Shown here: in pieces, positions 41,682 through 45,226 of the stretch
How the letters are laid out: each line of letters starts with the position of its first letter
Position numbering within the stretch: the stretch's first letter is position 1
Assembly (NCBI GenBank): GCA_027071315.1
Contig: JALSUP010000018.1
Coordinates: forward strand, 1-45,226
Length of the DNA stretch: 45,226 nt
Origin: Sulfurovum sp.
Lineage (GTDB): Bacteria; Campylobacterota; Campylobacteria; Campylobacterales; Sulfurovaceae
Direction of reading: 5' to 3'
Made by a program: the position numbers and the translations under genes
Notes under the pieces: generated by a model
Seen by the model: the letters and a program-made list of their open reading frames with translations, nothing else
Database searches by the model: none
What the model was told of the DNA's origin: nothing

Positions 41682-44471
41682 ATGCAACGATTTCTTTTAC
41701 TCCTCATTCTTTTTCTGACATTTTCTGCTGCGGAGGTTATGCCTACTGACAAGCGTCTGATCGAGGGGATGCTTCCAAACAGCTTTAGCTACCTCATTAT
41801 GCACAACGAAAAACCCAAAAAGAGTGTGGTGATACAACTGCTTGTCCGAGCCGGTTCGCTCGATGAGGAGGAGGATCAGCGCGGACTTGCACACTTCATC
41901 GAGCATATGGCGTTCAACGGTATCGAACACTTCAAAAAGAACGAACTGGTAGGTTACCTCGAATCCATCGGCATGCGTTTTGGCGGCGACCTCAATGCTG
42001 AAACCACTTTTGGGCACACTCTCTACAAACTGACCGTGCCTGTGACCGGAAACAATGTTGACAAGGCACTGCTTATCGCACACGATTGGGCAAACGGGCT
42101 GACTTTCGATGCGAAAGAGTTCGAGAACGAGCGCGGCGTGGTACTCGAAGAGAAACGCCTGCGCAACAACCCGGGATTCCGTCTCTACAAACAGTTCTCA
42201 CCGCTCTTCTACAACGGAAGCCGATATGAGAAAAGAGAGACCATCGGGAAAGAATCGGTGCTCAAACACGCACCCGTATCGCGTGCTGTGGACTTTTACA
42301 AAAAGTGGTACCGTCCCGAATTGATGACGCTTGTGGTGGTCGGCGACATCGACCCCAAAGCGATGGAACGAAAAATAAAAACCGCGTTTGGCGATTTGGT
42401 AAACAACAATCATACCACGCCCTTTACACGGCTAATTCCCGACAGCAACGTCACGCGTACCCTCTCGGTGAGCGACAAAGATATTGGGGATAACTCCCTT
42501 CAGATCAACTACCTCTCGCGCGAATTTGGCACCGTCACTCCCGATGAGTTCAGAAGCGATATGCTCGATATGATGGTCGAACTGATGTTCAAACAGGAGG
42601 TGCCCAGACATCTACTTACTCCCGGTACGAAACTGCTCGGGCTTTCGATGGACACGCAGTGGATCACAGCACTGAGACGCAGCATCGCCTTCGCTGCCGA
42701 CTACGCGAAGGGTAATACCAAAGCGGCACTGGGTGAAGTGGGGCGCATCATTGCCGGCTATGCTGCTCACGGCTTTGACAAAACAATCTTCGAAGCGGTG
42801 AAGCGACAACTTTCTGCAGCCAACGAAAACAATCACAAAAAGCGTACGGACATCCCCTCTGAGGTGCATGTCGCACAGCTGGTCAAGGCAGAGGAGAACG
42901 GCGGTGTATTTATTGACGAGGGGTACAATTATCGTTTCTCAAAACAGTTTCTCGACAGCGTGACACTCGAAGAGGTCAACAAACGATTTAAGGAGATCAT
43001 CTCCAACCCGAACAGGGTCATTCTCTTTTTAGGTCCAAAGCAGGTAGATATAGATACCAAAGAGGCGGTCTCTATTCTTGAGGACGCCGCCAAAGAGACC
43101 AATGCCACACACAAAAGCACCCGAAGTGCCCCTGTTTTCCCTCCCCGGCCGAAACAGTGCGGCAGCATTGTCTCCAAACATTTTGATAAAAGACACGGTA
43201 TGTATCACTATGTACTGGAAAACAATGTCTCTGTCGATTTCAAGCCGACAGACTTTGCAAAGAACCAGGTGCTTTTCTCTGCCGTTGCATTGGGAGGAGA
43301 CTCCATTGTTCCGGTGAAAGAGATTGACAACCTGCACAAGGCCGCCCGCTGGGTCGTTTCATCGGCTCCCGGAGAGGTAAAGGCCTGGGAGTTACCCGAA
43401 CTGCTTTCGGGTAAGCAGCTCCACTTCGAGTTTGACATAGACCGTTTCGATGAGAGTATCAAGGCAAGCAGTGCAAGCAAAGATTTCGAGACAGTGCTCA
43501 AGCTTATCCACTGGCAGCTCATGATGCCAAAGATCGACCCGGCTGTCGCCAAACAGCAGCGTGACAGCCTGCTGGCCGTACTGCCTGTGAAAGAGCGTGA
43601 TCCTGCCTACCGCTTCGACAAGGCGTTTCAGGAGTATTTCTACAGTAACAACCCGCGCATACAGTTCGACACTGCCCAAAGCATTGCCAAACTCAAGCCT
43701 GAAGCAATGCTGCAGGGATTCAAGAGAGCCTTTTCAGGCTTCAACCGTTTCCATATCGCCATTATCGGTGACATTGATCCAAAAACCGTTGAGAAGCTGC
43801 TGCCATGCTACTTTGGTACACTGCCTGCCGGTGCAAAACAAACGCCTTACGACAGTACGCCTTACCCCTACAAAAAAGGGCATTTGCAGTTCAGTCGCGC
43901 CTACAACAGTGCAAATATTACCAATGTGACGATGCAGTACCGCACACAGCTTCCCGCTTTCTCCGTACATACTGCAGCCGCAGTCAAGCTGCTTCAGAGT
44001 GTGCTCAACATCCGTCTTCGCAACGAGATACGCGAGAAGAAGTCGGGCACCTACGACATCAGTACCGCCTGTACACTGACACGTGAGACCAACAACACAC
44101 TTGTCTGCAGCATCTCTTTTGCCGCAGACCCTAAAAGAAGTGATGCGCTCATCGAAGATGTGCAGACACAGCTTGCCGCGTTCATCAAAGAGGGACCCGA
44201 TGCCAAAACGCTTCAGCACGCCAAAAAAGAGTTTTCTGTCGGCTATCAGCAGCTTCTGCGTAAGAACGAATACTGGCTCTCTCTGATGCAGCTTACAAAC
44301 CGCTTCGATACGCCGATGGATGCCTATCTGAAGCTGGATACCGAAATGGCATCGGTCACGGCAGAGGAGCTGAAACGTCTTGGGAAAGAGGTCTTTGAGA
44401 GTGACAGTATCATTGCCACAAGGGTGCCTGTTGCGGAAGAACAGGCAGATAAAACAAACCGTAAGGAGTAA
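41682..44471 (+). CDS. M16-family zinc metallopeptidase (PqqL-type, two M16 halves)
   Basis: The 929-residue protein has a short hydrophobic signal (about 1-17). The N-terminal M16 domain holds the inverted zinc motif HFIEH (His71, Glu74, His75), with a downstream glutamate in FENERGVVLEEKR (about 150). A long second half starts near 500 and is homologous but inactive-like, with FHIAIIGDIDP repeating the VVVGDIDP of the first half. Length and layout match PqqL-type periplasmic proteases of about 930 residues. The ATG at 41682 has AAGG upstream; a longer in-frame start at 41604 would read through the CACTA repeat. The DNA is markedly G+C-rich compared with the core genes. Confidence 0.88.
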   Translation: MQRFLLLLILFLTFSAAEVMPTDKRLIEGMLPNSFSYLIMHNEKPKKSVVIQLLVRAGSLDEEEDQRGLAHFIEHMAFNGIEHFKKNELVGYLESIGMRFGGDLNAETTFGHTLYKLTVPVTGNNVDKALLIAHDWANGLTFDAKEFENERGVVLEEKRLRNNPGFRLYKQFSPLFYNGSRYEKRETIGKESVLKHAPVSRAVDFYKKWYRPELMTLVVVGDIDPKAMERKIKTAFGDLVNNNHTTPFTRLIPDSNVTRTLSVSDKDIGDNSLQINYLSREFGTVTPDEFRSDMLDMMVELMFKQEVPRHLLTPGTKLLGLSMDTQWITALRRSIAFAADYAKGNTKAALGEVGRIIAGYAAHGFDKTIFEAVKRQLSAANENNHKKRTDIPSEVHVAQLVKAEENGGVFIDEGYNYRFSKQFLDSVTLEEVNKRFKEIISNPNRVILFLGPKQVDIDTKEAVSILEDAAKETNATHKSTRSAPVFPPRPKQCGSIVSKHFDKRHGMYHYVLENNVSVDFKPTDFAKNQVLFSAVALGGDSIVPVKEIDNLHKAARWVVSSAPGEVKAWELPELLSGKQLHFEFDIDRFDESIKASSASKDFETVLKLIHWQLMMPKIDPAVAKQQRDSLLAVLPVKERDPAYRFDKAFQEYFYSNNPRIQFDTAQSIAKLKPEAMLQGFKRAFSGFNRFHIAIIGDIDPKTVEKLLPCYFGTLPAGAKQTPYDSTPYPYKKGHLQFSRAYNSANITNVTMQYRTQLPAFSVHTAAAVKLLQSVLNIRLRNEIREKKSGTYDISTACTLTRETNNTLVCSISFAADPKRSDALIEDVQTQLAAFIKEGPDAKTLQHAKKEFSVGYQQLLRKNEYWLSLMQLTNRFDTPMDAYLKLDTEMASVTAEELKRLGKEVFESDSIIATRVPVAEEQADKTNRKE

Positions 44472-44474
44472 AAA

Positions 44475-45086
44475 ATGAAAAAAATTATATGCACAGCACT
44501 TCTTGCAGGCAGCTGTTTAACAGCGGGGCAGACAGCATCAATACAGGAGAATGCCAAGCAAATGGAGCAGGTAATCGTTGAAGCGGGGAAAAGACTCGAT
44601 GCCGACTACATGAAGTTCGGTGTCTTCAATGCACGTGTCGCTGAAGACTACGCAGCGCTTTCCCAGGCTTATTATAAATCCGGAAAATTCGATGAAGCCA
44701 TCGAGTATGCGCTGCGTGCGCTGAAGGTGGAGATGAAACTTCGCAAGGAAAATGACCCAAAGTTAGCCAAGCTCTATTTTGATACCGGGAACAAGTACTA
44801 CATGCACAAAGAACATCCTACGGCACTGCTTTATATGCAGAAAGCTGTAGAAATATACAAAAACAGTGGAGAGAAGGAGAGTAAAGAGCTGGGAGATACC
44901 TATGAGGCGATCGCGAGTATCTATATCAACCTCGAGGATTTTGAAAAATCAAAAAGTAATCTTGAAACATGCCTTGCCATTCGAAAAAAAGTATTGTCTC
45001 CACATGATGTTACAGTGAAGCGTACAGAGGAGAATCTAAAGTTCGTTGAGCAGGAGATTGCTAAGAAAAAAGGCATTACAAAGTGA
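44475..45086 (+). CDS. Exported tetratricopeptide-repeat protein
   Basis: The 203-residue protein has a signal peptide (about 1-19). Three to four TPR-like helix pairs follow: DYAALSQAYYKSGKFDEAIEYALRAL, then KLYFDTGNKYY...HPTALLYMQKAVEIY, then DTYEAIASIYINLEDFEKSKSNLETCL. It probably acts as a periplasmic protein-binding scaffold. It starts three bases after the M16 stop, with AAGGAG inside the peptidase end, so the two are surely co-transcribed and may work together. Confidence 0.82.
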   Translation: MKKIICTALLAGSCLTAGQTASIQENAKQMEQVIVEAGKRLDADYMKFGVFNARVAEDYAALSQAYYKSGKFDEAIEYALRALKVEMKLRKENDPKLAKLYFDTGNKYYMHKEHPTALLYMQKAVEIYKNSGEKESKELGDTYEAIASIYINLEDFEKSKSNLETCLAIRKKVLSPHDVTVKRTEENLKFVEQEIAKKKGITK

Positions 45087-45159
45087 AGCAAAAAGTTATA
45101 AAAGGGCACCTCTAAAAATACCCTCCCAATTCCAAAATCAGAACCTAAAGTCATTATTC

Positions 45160-45186
45160 CTCAAATGATGCCTTCATTCATTTGAG
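45160..45186. terminator. Hairpin near the right edge
   Basis: CTCAAATGA and TCATTTGAG form a perfect 9-bp stem with a nine-base loop, 73 bases after the TPR gene stop. It lacks a U tract but could end the M16-TPR transcript. The tail 45087-45226 otherwise shows only a GGGCACCTC fragment resembling the palindrome family. Confidence 0.4.
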
Positions 45187-45226
45187 AGAAATTCTATAAA
45201 ATCAATAGAAAAAATTCTTCCATAAA

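Overview
The window looks like chromosomal DNA of a Campylobacterota (formerly Epsilonproteobacteria) species, most likely a free-living Sulfurovum/Sulfurimonas-type organism. This is inferred from gene content and order, not from a database search. The main evidence is a block glyQ - NIF3 protein - FlgZ-like zinc-ribbon protein - waaA, which matches the Helicobacter pylori HP0960-HP0957 order as I remember it. Supporting evidence is a glutamine synthetase without the adenylylation tyrosine, AT-rich spacers, and proteins that resemble this group. I saw no rRNA, tRNA, CRISPR array, insertion sequence or phage structural module.

Bases 1-14,900 are mostly housekeeping. They hold the first codons of a probable prfB (minus strand), panC, a divergent pair ftsI (minus) and ftsW-murG (plus), a small cytochrome c, a two-repeat lipoprotein, alaS, a CopD-like membrane protein, maf, a bioF-type synthase, a bifunctional class A penicillin-binding protein and a cation/proton antiporter. 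Four of these genes (ftsI, ftsW, murG, pbp1A) make or cross-link peptidoglycan.

Bases 15,000-26,000 hold a secreted trypsin-like protease (plus) and then a long minus-strand stretch. In transcription order that stretch is: AI-2E family protein, two-pore-helix K+ channel, FUSC efflux protein, NodT-type outer-membrane lipoprotein, DUF1656 protein, HlyD-type adaptor, PHP phosphatase, then glnA with its own promoter and terminator, then a small lipoprotein. The FUSC-NodT-DUF1656-HlyD genes are tightly packed and would form one tripartite efflux pump of the AaeAB type.

Bases 26,000-32,200 return to core genes on the plus strand: U32 peptidase-like tRNA hydroxylase, purE, glyQ, NIF3, flgZ-like and waaA. 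A glycine-rich secreted protein is convergent at the end.

Bases 32,600-45,226 look accessory and are visibly richer in G+C than the core genes. The most interesting unit starts with a well-formed cyclic di-GMP-I (GEMM) riboswitch at about 32,729-32,804. Downstream come a 33-codon ORF with a good ribosome-binding site, a 1071-residue secreted protein with five cadherin-like repeats fused to DUF1800, and a Tat-exported DUF1501 partner. Next is a gene with its own promoter encoding a tail-fibre-like protein with ten 17-residue repeats and an S74 self-cleaving chaperone domain, convergent with an HTH regulator. I read this as a candidate c-di-GMP-controlled surface or exported system of unknown function. 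The window ends with a lipoprotein, a YcgJ-like protein, a PqqL-type M16 peptidase with a pentanucleotide repeat in its leader, and a TPR protein.

A family of short palindromes with a conserved GTAGG-type head and variable but self-complementary stems is scattered through spacers of the first 31 kb. It behaves like REP/BIME elements.
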